From Syntrophomonadaceae bacterium (GTDB taxonomy: Bacteria; Bacillota; Syntrophomonadia; Syntrophomonadales; Syntrophomonadaceae): a stretch of DNA of 5,250 nucleotides. The stretch spans positions 1 to 5,250 of the forward strand of contig JAQVWB010000146.1 of NCBI GenBank assembly GCA_028698695.1, read 5' to 3'. Each line of letters opens with the position of its first letter. The stretch's first letter is position 1. Both the position numbers and the translations under genes were made by a program. Below the pieces are notes generated by a model that saw nothing but the letters and a program-made list of their open reading frames with translations, did no database searches and was not told the origin of the DNA. This document shows positions 4,929 through 5,250 of this stretch, piece by piece.

Positions 4929-5250
4929 TATTCGACCCTCATATTACTTTCCCTGGCCAACTGTCTTAATCTATTTACTTCCCGGTGATTTAAAAATCGG
5001 TATTGGCCTTCTGCCAGGTCTTTTAACTCCAGGAAAGCAAATCCGGTTCGTTTTAAGCTTATAACCGGATGTCCAACCGCCTGACACATTCTTTTTACCT
5101 GCCGGTTACGTCCCTCATGAATAATTATTTCCAGCAAAGTTCGATTACGATCGTATTTTAAACAACTTACTCCAGCCGGAGCAGTTGTTCCATCATCAAG
5201 CATTACCCCTTCAGAAAGTATTTTTACAGTATCCTGATTAACTACTCCTT
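4928..5250 (-). CDS. rluB: Pseudouridine synthase, RluB/RsuA family, C-terminal part
   Basis: The frame is open from the right edge (5250) to TAA 4930-4928, giving 106 residues; the gene starts outside the window, so the in-frame ATG at 5203 is internal. The visible part is typical of the RsuA/RluB/E/F family C-terminus: KILSEGVMLDDGTTAPA, then the family motif IHEGRNRQVKRMCQAVGHPVISLKR (about residues 44-68 of the fragment), and LAEGQYRFLNHREVNRL near the end. Such enzymes convert a specific uridine to pseudouridine in 23S or 16S rRNA. The RluB assignment (23S) is more likely than RsuA in Firmicutes but is inferred. The catalytic Asp and S4 domain are off-window. Its stop overlaps the start of the adenosyltransferase gene. 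Confidence 0.88.
   Translation of the reverse strand, partial: GVVNQDTVKILSEGVMLDDGTTAPAGVSCLKYDRNRTLLEIIIHEGRNRQVKRMCQAVGHPVISLKRTGFAFLELKDLAEGQYRFLNHREVNRLRQLARESNMRVE

Noticed and set aside
4738..5064. Plus-strand open frame of 108 codons
   Set aside because: It lies opposite the adenosyltransferase and pseudouridine synthase genes, with no family resemblance and no ribosome site.

Overview
The window looks like a piece of a Clostridia-class Firmicutes chromosome with moderate to low G+C. The evidence is strong AAGGAGG-like ribosome sites, an AroH-type chorismate mutase close to that of Bacillus subtilis, a clostridial-type HutP-family protein, and a cobamide gene pair. A syntrophomonad- or Peptococcaceae-like anaerobe would fit, but the genus is an inference.

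Layout. The left end (2-589) is read rightwards: the last 41 codons of a nitrilase-superfamily hydrolase, then a complete yjbQ. Everything from 593 to the right edge is on the minus strand. In its reading order (right to left) it holds: the C-terminal part of a large-subunit rRNA pseudouridine synthase (RluB type); a cob(I)alamin adenosyltransferase (CobA/CobO type); a shortened CobT-like phosphoribosyltransferase; an uncharacterised 143-residue protein; an HDOD-domain signalling protein; a roughly 100-bp non-coding gap built around a near-perfect 27-bp inverted repeat; a small one-pass membrane-anchored protein of unknown function; a HutP-family protein; and aroH. yjbQ and aroH converge with only 3 bp between their stop codons.

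How the genes work together. rluB, cobA and cobT are packed as one transcription unit, with a 1-nt overlap and a 2-nt gap. cobA and cobT contribute adenosylation and lower-ligand activation to cobamide assembly. The 143-residue gene and the HDOD gene follow closely and may be read on the same message. That message probably ends in the 2032-2100 hairpin, which is followed by six Ts in the minus-strand sense. The downstream group (membrane protein, HutP-like, aroH) probably starts anew in the same gap, where a second hairpin lies over the ribosome site of the membrane-protein gene.

No mobile-element gene, CRISPR array, tRNA, rRNA or cobalamin riboswitch is visible. The most interesting points are the repeat/hairpin gap at 1960-2122, the HutP-like protein placed next to aroH and lacking one of the metal-binding histidines of B. 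subtilis HutP, the cysteine-rich insert in the adenosyltransferase, and the short CobT with a changed DHG motif. None of these amounts to a clearly new system.
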